Part shown: piece after piece, positions 10,701 through 17,338 of the stretch
How the letters are laid out: each line of letters begins with the position of its first letter
Position numbering within the stretch: the first letter of the stretch is position 1
Origin: JBBIJR01 sp037445875
Lineage (GTDB): Bacteria; CLD3; SB21
DNA length: 50,227 nt
Direction: 5' to 3'
NCBI GenBank assembly: GCA_037445875.1
Contig: JBBIJR010000017.1
Span: 1-50,227 of the forward strand
Translations under genes and position numbers: made by a program
The notes under the pieces: generated by a model
Seen by the model: the letters and a program-made list of their open reading frames with translations, nothing else
Databases searched by the model: none
What the model was told of the DNA's origin: nothing

Positions 10701-10740
10701 CCATCAAAACAAAGGTATCATCCTCAAGCCTGAACATTAG
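7723..10740 (+). CDS. Tandem-receiver / PEP-pyruvate-binding ATP-grasp protein 1
   Basis: 1005 residues. Residues ~43-165 form a receiver-like domain in which the phospho-acceptor position (DLIITS, residue 105) is Ser, so it should not be phosphorylated. Residues ~188-335 form a second receiver with VEDN acidic residues (193-194), an intact phospho-acceptor Asp263 (IISDINF) and Lys316. A helical linker follows. Residues ~445-815 match the N-terminal nucleotide-binding domain of PEP synthase/pyruvate phosphate dikinase (GGSLGGKARGLG, AVRSSSLLEDS, LQMRPLV). The swivelling phospho-His domain and the PEP-utilising barrel are missing. Instead there is a conserved ~165-residue C-terminal domain with GVGRWGS and SQGSHFFQN. 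Databases usually call this family PEP synthase, which the architecture does not support. Its pairing with glutamate dehydrogenase suggests metabolic sensing. Confidence 0.82.
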   Translation: MPPMMYKDMRSDSRTFDALWRGEGYSTRIHNFQKLMRYRVQNILLVSSLYDSYLFEEDGRLYELIQREYEGLTLTHAPEWTHVTSGEEALGILQEDDRFDLIITSLHIEDMHVIQMARRIREAGLETPIILLAYDNRERKELTSRYDTSIFERIFVWQGDYRLLIGIIKYVEDRLNVENDTRAAGVQSIILVEDNVKFYSTYLPLVYTEIIKQSQELISEGVNLAHKILRMRARPKILMCTTYEEAWSYFERYEEYILGIISDINFRHNSVKDPEAGIVFARNVRARKPDIPILLQSSNLELADKAREIGASFLHKGSPRLLHELRTFMAGHFGFGDFVFRLPDGQEVGSASNLKSLAEQLQKVPDESILYHAERNHFSNWLKARTEFWLANKLRPRKVSDFPTVNDLRQELIDSLKLYQDLRQRGIITEFSKETFDKQNSFARIGGGSLGGKARGLGFVNVLINNYNVRDRFEGVRISVPSAVVLGTDVFDQFLEENDLINYALHATDDEQLTKRFLEAKKFPRDTIRRLSEFLQIIDQPLAVRSSSLLEDSQYQPFAGVYQTYMIPNSNPNPKARLSELLDSIKRVYASTFYQSVRDYMKATSYSMEEEKMAVIVQLMVGANRHGRFYPDFAGVAKSYNFYPVPPQKASDGIVSLALGLGKTVVDGGNTVRFCPKYPRHLLQFFSTTETLKNAQQDFFALNMNYHLEKEIVETHDLYVQRFDLTEAEKDGTLYWAGSTYSPENDSVYDGISRPGRRVVTFSPILKHKAFPLAEILDLLLELGTWGVGTPVEIEFAVNMKVPEGAPVEFGVLQMRPLVLSRESEELNVEVSDPSTLVCSSQQVLGNGATDDVCDIVVVDIDTFDRGKSRETAMEVGELNARLLAQKRPYILIGVGRWGSLDHWLGIPVTWDQISGASVIVEAGFKDFEVTPSQGSHFFQNITSFRVGYFTVNSYSHQGFIDWEWLSQQEAVETLHFTRHLRFSKPVVVRINGHQNKGIILKPEH

Positions 10741-11108
10741 TCGAATTCGGACGTGACGTAGCGTAGGTTGGCCTTACTTACAAAACGATTCCTTGCGTTT
10801 AAAACAAAATAATAATATCTTTTTGTGATAAATATATTCCGTTCGCCTTATTGGATGGTTATGCGCGACAAAAGATTTCATGCGATGACTGACTTGGCAA
10901 GCCAGAGAGATCCAAGGCTGAACCGCCTCCCTCGCCTGCGTGCATCATCGACCGGCCCTCACAGAAACAACGTACAACGTCGAAACGCCTTTCGAGTAGC
11001 TTACCGCTACAGGAGTACTCATACGGTCAGTCAGCGGCATCTCAGAAACGTGTCGCTGATGTTCCTGCAATTCCCAACACTCACGTCATTCGAAGAATGG
11101 AGGCGCCT
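10741..11108 (+). promoter_or_regulatory. 368-base leader/promoter region of gdh2
   Basis: No convincing gene: a 99-codon frame across it has no ribosome-binding site and no family resemblance. Bases ~10795-10845 are markedly AT-rich and are the likely promoter, leaving an unusually long untranslated leader of over 200 bases before gdh2. GGAGG at 11099-11103 is the ribosome-binding site for the ATG at 11109. I see no known riboswitch. Confidence 0.4.
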
Positions 11109-12470
11109 ATGTCACAGTATGTGAAGGACCTGATGGCCGAAGTGAAAACGAAGAATCCCGGCGAACCCGAGTTCCATCAGGCAGTACAGGAAGTAGCGGA
11201 GTCCGTGGCCATTGTACTCGACCGGCATCCCGAATACCGGACCGCCAGAATCCTGGAACGCATCCTGGAGCCGGAACGTGTCATCATGTTTCGCGTTCCC
11301 TGGGTCGACGACCAGGGCAAAGTCCACATCAATCGCGGTTATCGGATCGAGATGAATAGCGCCATCGGCCCCTATAAAGGAGGGCTAAGATTCCACCCCT
11401 CCGTCAATCTCAGTATTCTGAAGTTTCTTGCATTCGAACAGGTATTCAAGAACAGCCTTACCTCCCTTCCCATGGGCGGAGGCAAAGGCGGATCGGATTT
11501 CGATCCGAAGGGCAAGAGCGACCTTAAGGTCATGCGCTTCTGTCAGGCATTCATGAGCGAACTCTATCGCCATATCGGCGCAGACACGGACGTGCCGGCC
11601 GGCGACATTGGTGTGGGCGGCAGGGAGATCGGCTACCTCTTTGGGCAATACAAGAAACTCAAGAACGAGTTCACCGGCGTATTGACCGGGAAAGGGCTCA
11701 ATTGGGGAGGTTCGCTGATTCGTCCTGAAGCAACCGGTTATGGTGCCGTCTATTTCGCGGCAGAGATGCTCGGTACGAAAGGGCAAACCCTGGAGGGCAA
11801 GCTCTGTCTGGTGTCGGGCAGCGGTAATGTGGCCCAGTATACCGTGGAGAAGATCATTCAGTTGGGCGGAAAGGTCGTGACACTCTCCGACTCCAACGGT
11901 TACATTTATGATGAACAAGGCATCAACACCGAGAAACTGGCCTATGTGATGGACCTGAAAAATGTACGCAGGGGACGCATTGAGGAATACGCACAGAAAT
12001 ACAAGTCCGCCGTGTATACGGCCATCGATCCGAAGGCCGACCACAATCCTATCTGGGACCATAAGGCCCACTGCGCTTTTCCGAGCGCCACACAGAATGA
12101 AATCAACGCCAAGGACGCCCAGAATCTGCTCAGGAATGGCATATACGTTGTTTCCGAAGGGGCCAACATGCCCACGACCATTGACGGCGTGAAGATATTC
12201 CTTGAGTCCAGGATACTCTACGGCCCCGGCAAAGCGGCCAATGCAGGCGGCGTATCGGTGTCCGGTCTTGAAATGTCACAGAACAGCATGCGCCTACCGT
12301 GGACGCGCGAAGAGGTCGACCACCGCCTCCAATTGATCATGCGAAACATTCACAACACCTGCGTGGAAATGGCCGAGCGGTTTGGAACCCCGGGCAACTA
12401 CGTTAACGGAGCCAACATTGGCGGTTTTCTCAAAGTCGCGGATGCCATGATGGATCAGGGCGTCGTATGA
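11109..12470 (+). CDS. gdhA: Glutamate dehydrogenase 2, predicted NADP-dependent
   Basis: 453-residue paralogue of glutamate dehydrogenase 1, catalysing the same reaction. The start is the ATG at 11109, six bases after GGAGG; an upstream ATG at 11097 overlaps that ribosome-binding site and is rejected. The catalytic lysine is Lys126 in PMGGGKGG. At the coenzyme site it reads SGSGNVA and LSDSNG where copy 1 reads SGFGNVA and LSGPDG, so the Phe, Pro and Asp linked with NAD use are replaced by Ser, Ser and Asn, as in biosynthetic E. coli-type GdhA. This predicts NADP use and ammonia assimilation. A terminator-like hairpin separates it from its own receiver/PEP-binding partner. Confidence 0.95.
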   Translation: MSQYVKDLMAEVKTKNPGEPEFHQAVQEVAESVAIVLDRHPEYRTARILERILEPERVIMFRVPWVDDQGKVHINRGYRIEMNSAIGPYKGGLRFHPSVNLSILKFLAFEQVFKNSLTSLPMGGGKGGSDFDPKGKSDLKVMRFCQAFMSELYRHIGADTDVPAGDIGVGGREIGYLFGQYKKLKNEFTGVLTGKGLNWGGSLIRPEATGYGAVYFAAEMLGTKGQTLEGKLCLVSGSGNVAQYTVEKIIQLGGKVVTLSDSNGYIYDEQGINTEKLAYVMDLKNVRRGRIEEYAQKYKSAVYTAIDPKADHNPIWDHKAHCAFPSATQNEINAKDAQNLLRNGIYVVSEGANMPTTIDGVKIFLESRILYGPGKAANAGGVSVSGLEMSQNSMRLPWTREEVDHRLQLIMRNIHNTCVEMAERFGTPGNYVNGANIGGFLKVADAMMDQGVV

Positions 12471-12504
12471 CCCGGGTAATCTCCCAGTGATCATTGGCTG
12501 AAGA

Positions 12505-12539
12505 GGAGGCATTTGCCGCGCAGATGCCTCCATCTTTTT
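12505..12539 (+). terminator. Intrinsic-terminator-like hairpin between gdh2 and its partner
   Basis: Perfect 8-base stem GGAGGCAT / ATGCCTCC, extendable by an inner GC pair, followed by ATCTTTTTG. Only 80 bases separate the two genes and no other promoter is evident, so this probably causes partial termination that makes the enzyme more abundant than the large regulatory protein. Confidence 0.62.
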
Positions 12540-12550
12540 GGTAATCCTCT

Positions 12551-15550
12551 ATGACGATCCGATCTTCAACGGACAGTACGGGCTTCGAGTCCCAATGGAT
12601 CGAACACGGTTACGGTACACGATTCCAGGGCTTTCAGAATCTCATGCGCATACGCATCAGGGATATTCTGATCGTTTCGAGTCTCTATGATCTCTACCTG
12701 TTCGAAGAGGACGGCCGGCTATACGAACTGATACGAAACGAGTATCAGGGCCTCAACCTGAGCCATTCGCCCGAACTGACGCGCGTCTCAAGCGGCCACG
12801 AAGCGATTGCCCTGGCCAAGAAGGAAAACCGGTTCGATCTGATCATTACAACCCTGCACATCGAAGATATGCACGCGCTGGCGTTTGCCCATCTTGTTCG
12901 CGAGTCGGGCCTGAGCGTACCCATCGTTCTCCTTTCCTTCGACAACCGCGAGCTCCAGTACCTCCTCCTGCATCACGATACGTCCATATTCGAACGGATC
13001 TTCATCTGGCAGGGTGATTTTCGAATCATTATTGCCATGATCAAATCGCTGGAAGACCGGATCAACGTCGAGAACGACACGCGTATCGCGGGAGTGCAGG
13101 TCATCATCGTCATCGAGGACAATGTCCGGTACTATTCATCGTTCCTGCCCCTCATCTACACGGAGATGCTCAAGCAGTCCCAGAGGTTGATCTCCGAAGG
13201 TATCAACCTGTCGCACAAGTTTCTTCGCATGCGGGCTCGCCCGAAGATCTTGTTATGCGGGACCTACGAGGAAGCGTGGGAGCATTACCGTACGTACGAG
13301 GAGTACATCCTGGGAATCATATCCGATGTCGATTTCAAGAAGGGCGGACTTCAAAACCCCCGGGCCGGAATCGAATTCGCCGAGGCGGTAAAGGCCGACC
13401 ATCCGGACATCCCGATCTTGCTGCAGTCCCATCTGCCTGAGAACGAACAGGACGCGCGCCGAATCGGTGCATCCTTTGTACTCAAGGATTCCGCCACCTT
13501 GCTCAACGAACTCCACCAGTTCATGTTTCAGTACTTCAGTTTCGGAGATTTCGTATTCCGGACGCCGGAGGGCGTCGAGGTGGGACGCGCGACGAACCTG
13601 CGAACGCTGGCGGAGCAGCTTCGCGTCGTTCCGGACGAGAGCATACGGTATCATGCTGAGCGCAACCACTTTTCCAACTGGCTCAAGGCCCGCACCGAAT
13701 TCTGGCTGGCCCATCAGCTTCGCCCCCGCAAGGTGTCCGATTTTGCGTCCATCCACGATCTCCGCCTGGATCTGATCGACTCCATCAACGCGTATCTCAT
13801 GGTTCGCCAACGGGGCATCATCACCGATTTTCGAAAAGACACGTTCGATCCCGGAAGCAGTTTTGCTCGTATCGGCGGAGGATCGCTTGGCGGCAAAGCC
13901 CGCGGCCTCGGATTCGTCAACACGTTGATCAACAACTATCATGTCCGAGATCGCTTCCCGGGAATCCAGATCTACGTTCCCGCTGCCGTCGTGCTGGGCA
14001 CGGACGTCTTCGACCAGTTTGTGGACGAAAACGCCTTGCGTCATTTCGCGATCAATTGCCCGGACGACAAGGAAATCACGCGCCGGTTTCTCGAGGCGGA
14101 GAAGTTTCCCGAAGATGTTCTTGGCGAACTCGCCGCCTTTCTGCACACGGTCCATACGCCCCTCGCAGTACGATCGTCCAGCCTGCTCGAGGACTCCCAG
14201 TACCATCCGTTTGCCGGTGTGTATGAGACCTACATGATTCCCAACAACCATCATAACCCTTTGGTGCGGCTGAACGATCTGCTGGAATCGATCAAGCGGG
14301 TCTATGCATCCACCTTCTATCGCAGCGCCAAGGATTATATCAAGGTGACTTCCTACCGCCTTGAAGAAGAAAAAATGGCCGTCATCATTCAGAAGATGGT
14401 GGGTTCCGCGCACGCTTTCCGCTTCTATCCCGATTTTGCCGGTGTGGCCAAATCGCACAACTTCTACCCCATTGCCCCGCAGACGTCCGCCGACGGCATC
14501 GTGGCCGTGGCCCTTGGACTCGGCAAAACCGTGGTGGACGGAGGCAATACGGTACGATTCTGCCCGAAGTATCCGTCGGATGCCGTCCATTTTTCCCTCA
14601 ATGACCTCCTGGACAACAGCCAGAAGGAATTCTATGCTCTTCGTCTCGACGACCATGCCGTTCCCTCCTTTGAAACACACGATATGAAGATCGAGCGATT
14701 CGATCTCGTGGTCGCTGAACAGGATGGGACCCTGGGGAGCGTCGCTTCCACATATTCTCAGGAAAACCAGGTCATTTACGACGGTGTGGCCCGCAACGGC
14801 ACGCGTATCGTCACGTTTGCACCCATTCTCAAGAACAAACTACTGCCCTTGCCGCAGATACTCGAGTTGCTTCTCGACATGGGGCAATGGGGCATGGGCA
14901 CGCCGGTGGAGATTGAGTTTGCCGTCAATGCTTCCGTTGGCGGCGACCGGCTCAAAGAATTCGGCCTGCTTCAGATGCGTCCTCTGGTACTCAGCCGAGA
15001 GATCGAAGAGCTTTCTTTTGACCGGATAGACCCGGAGCGTATTTTGTGTCTGAGTCACAGGGTTCTCGGCAACGGCATTATCGAAGATGTCTACGACATC
15101 GTGGTCGTCGATTATCATGCCTTCGACCGACTGCGAAGCCCCGAGGTGGCTCACGAGGTCAGCATGTTCAATGCCCAACTGGTCTCGGAAGGACGGCCCT
15201 ACCTCCTGATCGGAGTGGGACGCTGGGGCACACTGGACCCGTGGCTTGGGATTCCCGTCACATGGGACCAGATTGCCGGCGCGCGAACGATCATTGAAAC
15301 AGGCTTCAAAGATCTTCCCGTCACGCCGTCCCAGGGCTCTCACTTCTTCCAAAACCTGACGTCGTTCATGATTGGCTACTTTACGGTCAACATGCAGCGA
15401 GACGATAACTCCCTTGATTGGGACTGGTTGTTGAGCCAGACGCCCCTGGAACAGAAGAGCCTGACGAGGCTGTTGCGCTTTCCTGCACCGTTGACGATCA
15501 AGATGAACGGCCACCGGAACATGGGCGTAATACTCAAGCCGGAGATGTAG
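12551..15550 (+). CDS. Tandem-receiver / PEP-pyruvate-binding ATP-grasp protein 2
   Basis: 999-residue paralogue of the protein at 7723, similar end to end. The first receiver-like domain again lacks the phospho-acceptor (DLIITT, residue 101 is Thr). The second is intact, with IEDN, Asp259 in IISDVDF and the Lys of SFVLKDS. The PEP/pyruvate-binding ATP-grasp segment keeps GGSLGGKARGLG, AVRSSSLLEDS, GLGKTVVDGGNTVRF and LQMRPLV. The C-terminal domain keeps GVGRWGT, WLGIPVTWDQI and SQGSHFFQN, with no phospho-His swivel domain. No clear ribosome-binding site precedes the ATG, which fits low or hairpin-modulated expression. The stop codon abuts the start of the zinc-ribbon gene. It may sense PEP, pyruvate or ATP, or transfer phosphate; this is not known. 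Confidence 0.82.
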   Translation: MTIRSSTDSTGFESQWIEHGYGTRFQGFQNLMRIRIRDILIVSSLYDLYLFEEDGRLYELIRNEYQGLNLSHSPELTRVSSGHEAIALAKKENRFDLIITTLHIEDMHALAFAHLVRESGLSVPIVLLSFDNRELQYLLLHHDTSIFERIFIWQGDFRIIIAMIKSLEDRINVENDTRIAGVQVIIVIEDNVRYYSSFLPLIYTEMLKQSQRLISEGINLSHKFLRMRARPKILLCGTYEEAWEHYRTYEEYILGIISDVDFKKGGLQNPRAGIEFAEAVKADHPDIPILLQSHLPENEQDARRIGASFVLKDSATLLNELHQFMFQYFSFGDFVFRTPEGVEVGRATNLRTLAEQLRVVPDESIRYHAERNHFSNWLKARTEFWLAHQLRPRKVSDFASIHDLRLDLIDSINAYLMVRQRGIITDFRKDTFDPGSSFARIGGGSLGGKARGLGFVNTLINNYHVRDRFPGIQIYVPAAVVLGTDVFDQFVDENALRHFAINCPDDKEITRRFLEAEKFPEDVLGELAAFLHTVHTPLAVRSSSLLEDSQYHPFAGVYETYMIPNNHHNPLVRLNDLLESIKRVYASTFYRSAKDYIKVTSYRLEEEKMAVIIQKMVGSAHAFRFYPDFAGVAKSHNFYPIAPQTSADGIVAVALGLGKTVVDGGNTVRFCPKYPSDAVHFSLNDLLDNSQKEFYALRLDDHAVPSFETHDMKIERFDLVVAEQDGTLGSVASTYSQENQVIYDGVARNGTRIVTFAPILKNKLLPLPQILELLLDMGQWGMGTPVEIEFAVNASVGGDRLKEFGLLQMRPLVLSREIEELSFDRIDPERILCLSHRVLGNGIIEDVYDIVVVDYHAFDRLRSPEVAHEVSMFNAQLVSEGRPYLLIGVGRWGTLDPWLGIPVTWDQIAGARTIIETGFKDLPVTPSQGSHFFQNLTSFMIGYFTVNMQRDDNSLDWDWLLSQTPLEQKSLTRLLRFPAPLTIKMNGHRNMGVILKPEM

Positions 15551-15751
15551 ATGGCCGGCAAGAAAGAGGCGACCGCGGGAAGTCTCGAATCCTGTCCGCA
15601 CTGCGGCCACACGCTCAGCCCGTGGGAGCAGGTATTATTGAACGTCGATCGAGCGCTGATGTGCAGGCATTGCTGGTACCGCATATACCTTGATTCTCAG
15701 GATGAAGATCTTCCGACCAAGAAAACCGATACGTCAGACCCCAAGGAGTAA
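15551..15751 (+). CDS. Small zinc-ribbon protein
   Basis: 66 residues with two CxxC pairs (CPHCG at ~15-19 and CRHCW at ~38-42), spaced as in a zinc ribbon. The N-terminus is lysine-rich and the tail acidic. The ATG immediately follows the stop codon of the large PEP-binding protein, and the stop lies 5 bases before the third glutamate dehydrogenase, so translation is probably coupled to both. I do not recognise a named family. Its placement suggests a small adaptor or regulator for the module, but a general nucleic-acid-binding ribbon is equally possible. Confidence 0.7.
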   Translation: MAGKKEATAGSLESCPHCGHTLSPWEQVLLNVDRALMCRHCWYRIYLDSQDEDLPTKKTDTSDPKE

Positions 15752-15756
15752 GGCGA

Positions 15757-17004
15757 ATGGAATCCTACAACTCCTTTCAAGTTACGCAGCAGCAAGTTTC
15801 TGAGGCTGCGCGCATTTTGAATCTGGATGAGGCCACGCGTGAATTGCTTATGTGGCCCCAGCGCGAACATAAGTTCGTCCTGCCGGTCCGCATGGACAGC
15901 GGACAGGTAAGGATTTTCCACGCTTATCGCATTCAACACAACTATGCGCGCGGCCCCGCCAAGGGAGGCATCCGGTTTCATCCCGATGAAACGGCGGACA
16001 CCATTCGTGCCCTGGCTTCCTGGATGACCTGGAAGACCGCCGTCGTCGACCTGCCGCTCGGCGGAGGGAAGGGAGGCGTGTGCTGCGATCCGAAGAGCAT
16101 GTCCCAGCGAGAATTGGAGAACATCTCGCGCGCGTATGTTCGTGCCATCGCGCATGAGATTGGCGTCGACAAGGATGTCCCTGCACCGGACGTCTACACC
16201 AATCCGCAAACCATGGCCTGGATGATGGACGAGTACGAAACGATCATGCACCGGCATCATCCCGGAGTGCTGACGGACAAGCCCCAGCAAATCGGCGGCA
16301 CGGAGGGCCGAAGGGACGCCACCGCCCGCGGCGGCGTGGTCACCGTTCGCGAAGCCTGCAAGCTGCTCAACATCGATCCGACCAACGCGTATGCGATCCA
16401 GGGATTTGGCAATGCGGGCCAACGGGCCGCTCTGCTCCATGACGAACTCCTCGGCGGGGGCAGACTGGTGGCCGTGAGCGACTCACGCGGCGCCATCTAT
16501 CATGAGCGCGGCTTGAACGCCAAGGAGCTCGTTACGCACAAGCTGCGGACCGGATCCGTGATCAATTTTCCAGGCGCCAGGTCCATCCCGCATGAAGCTG
16601 TTCTGGAACTCGACGTGGATGTTCTGTACCCCGCCGCACTCGAGAACAGCATCACGGAAGAGAACGCCCCGAGGATAAAGGCGAGGATTGTGTGCGAATT
16701 GGCGAACGGCCCAACCACGCCACAGGCCGACCTGATTCTCTGCGCACGAGGTATTCACGTCATACCGGACATTCTTGCGAGCGCAGGGGGGGTAACCGTC
16801 TCGTACTTCGAAATGGTCCAGGACAATTATTCCTTCTTCTGGGACGAAGAAACCGTGCACCAACGTCTCGACGCGAAGCTCACCAAGGCCTATCATACGG
16901 TTCAGGAATCCATCAGAGAGAAGAAGGTGCATCCCCGACTTGCCGCCATGCTCGTAGGTGTTGCGCGTGTCGCCGAGGCCTGCAAGTTGCGCGGATGGGT
17001 GTGA
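15757..17004 (+). CDS. Third glutamate dehydrogenase (Glu/Leu/Phe/Val dehydrogenase family)
   Basis: 415 residues, a different subfamily from the two upstream enzymes and closer to the RocG/GudB and archaeal type. The catalytic Lys105 sits in LPLGGGKGG, the conserved Asp in VPAPDVYTN, and the dinucleotide fold in IQGFGNAGQRAA followed by VAVSDSRG. It oxidatively deaminates an amino acid, most probably glutamate, but leucine or other branched substrates are possible in this family. GGAG precedes the ATG. It is co-transcribed with the zinc-ribbon gene and probably the second PEP-binding gene. Having three such enzymes from two subfamilies in one 11 kb stretch is unusual. Confidence 0.9.
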   Translation: MESYNSFQVTQQQVSEAARILNLDEATRELLMWPQREHKFVLPVRMDSGQVRIFHAYRIQHNYARGPAKGGIRFHPDETADTIRALASWMTWKTAVVDLPLGGGKGGVCCDPKSMSQRELENISRAYVRAIAHEIGVDKDVPAPDVYTNPQTMAWMMDEYETIMHRHHPGVLTDKPQQIGGTEGRRDATARGGVVTVREACKLLNIDPTNAYAIQGFGNAGQRAALLHDELLGGGRLVAVSDSRGAIYHERGLNAKELVTHKLRTGSVINFPGARSIPHEAVLELDVDVLYPAALENSITEENAPRIKARIVCELANGPTTPQADLILCARGIHVIPDILASAGGVTVSYFEMVQDNYSFFWDEETVHQRLDAKLTKAYHTVQESIREKKVHPRLAAMLVGVARVAEACKLRGWV

Positions 17005-17067
17005 CCTGCAGAGACACCCGAGCGTTTTTCCGTTCCCGTCACCTTTCCCCCGGCAGATAGACCCGTG

Positions 17068-17135
17068 CCCAGGCTTGTGATCATGCCTGGGAGTTCCACA
17101 GAACAGGTCACCCGGGCCTGTTGAATGGAACTCCC
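17068..17135 (+). terminator. Overlapping inverted repeats downstream of the third glutamate dehydrogenase
   Basis: CCCAGGC (17068-17074) pairs with GCCTGGG (17085-17091). Alternatively GGGAGTTCCA (17089-17098) pairs perfectly with TGGAACTCCC (17126-17135), enclosing AACAGG / CCTGTT, for a 16-base-pair composite stem. The two folds share 17089-17091 and so compete. There is no T-run. A factor-dependent terminator, processing stem or dispersed repeat unit are the options. Confidence 0.5.
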
Positions 17136-17237
17136 TGGAAATACACCGTGTGGGCCGCGGCCCGTAGTCTGCCAATTGCCCTTCTTCCCTCGTCTGGAGA
17201 ATAGAATAAAAGCGGATATGACATTATTTTTTACGAC

Positions 17238-17252
17238 TGATATCAAATATCA
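17238..17252. promoter_or_regulatory. 15-base palindrome, candidate operator
   Basis: TGATAT-CAA-ATATCA is a perfect 6+6 inverted repeat in the AT-rich region about 86 bases before the ATG of the dehydrogenase at 17339. A dimeric repressor or activator could bind here. The regulator is unknown. Confidence 0.4.
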
Positions 17253-17338
17253 TGCTCTTACATGACATAAATCAGCGTTTGTCCTGAGGTTATGTGTTAC
17301 ATTGACATGAGAGGTTCACTTTCTGGAGCGTTTTCACA

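Larger units (their letters stand above)
17005..17338 (+). promoter_or_regulatory. Structured 334-base intergenic region upstream of the dehydrogenase cluster
   Basis: No gene here. The first half contains two GC-rich inverted repeats (listed separately). The second half, from ~17205, is AT-rich, with an ATGACAT-like heptamer near 17217 and 17262, a near-inverse at 17305 and a 15-base palindrome, and probably holds the promoter of the gene at 17339. TTTG at 17278 and TACATTG at 17298 loosely resemble Bacteroidetes-type promoter elements, but their 16-base spacing is shorter than usual. Confidence 0.45.

Noticed and set aside
10825..11124. 99-codon open frame upstream of gdh2
   Set aside because: No ribosome-binding site, odd composition, and it runs into the gdh2 start; more likely an untranslated leader.
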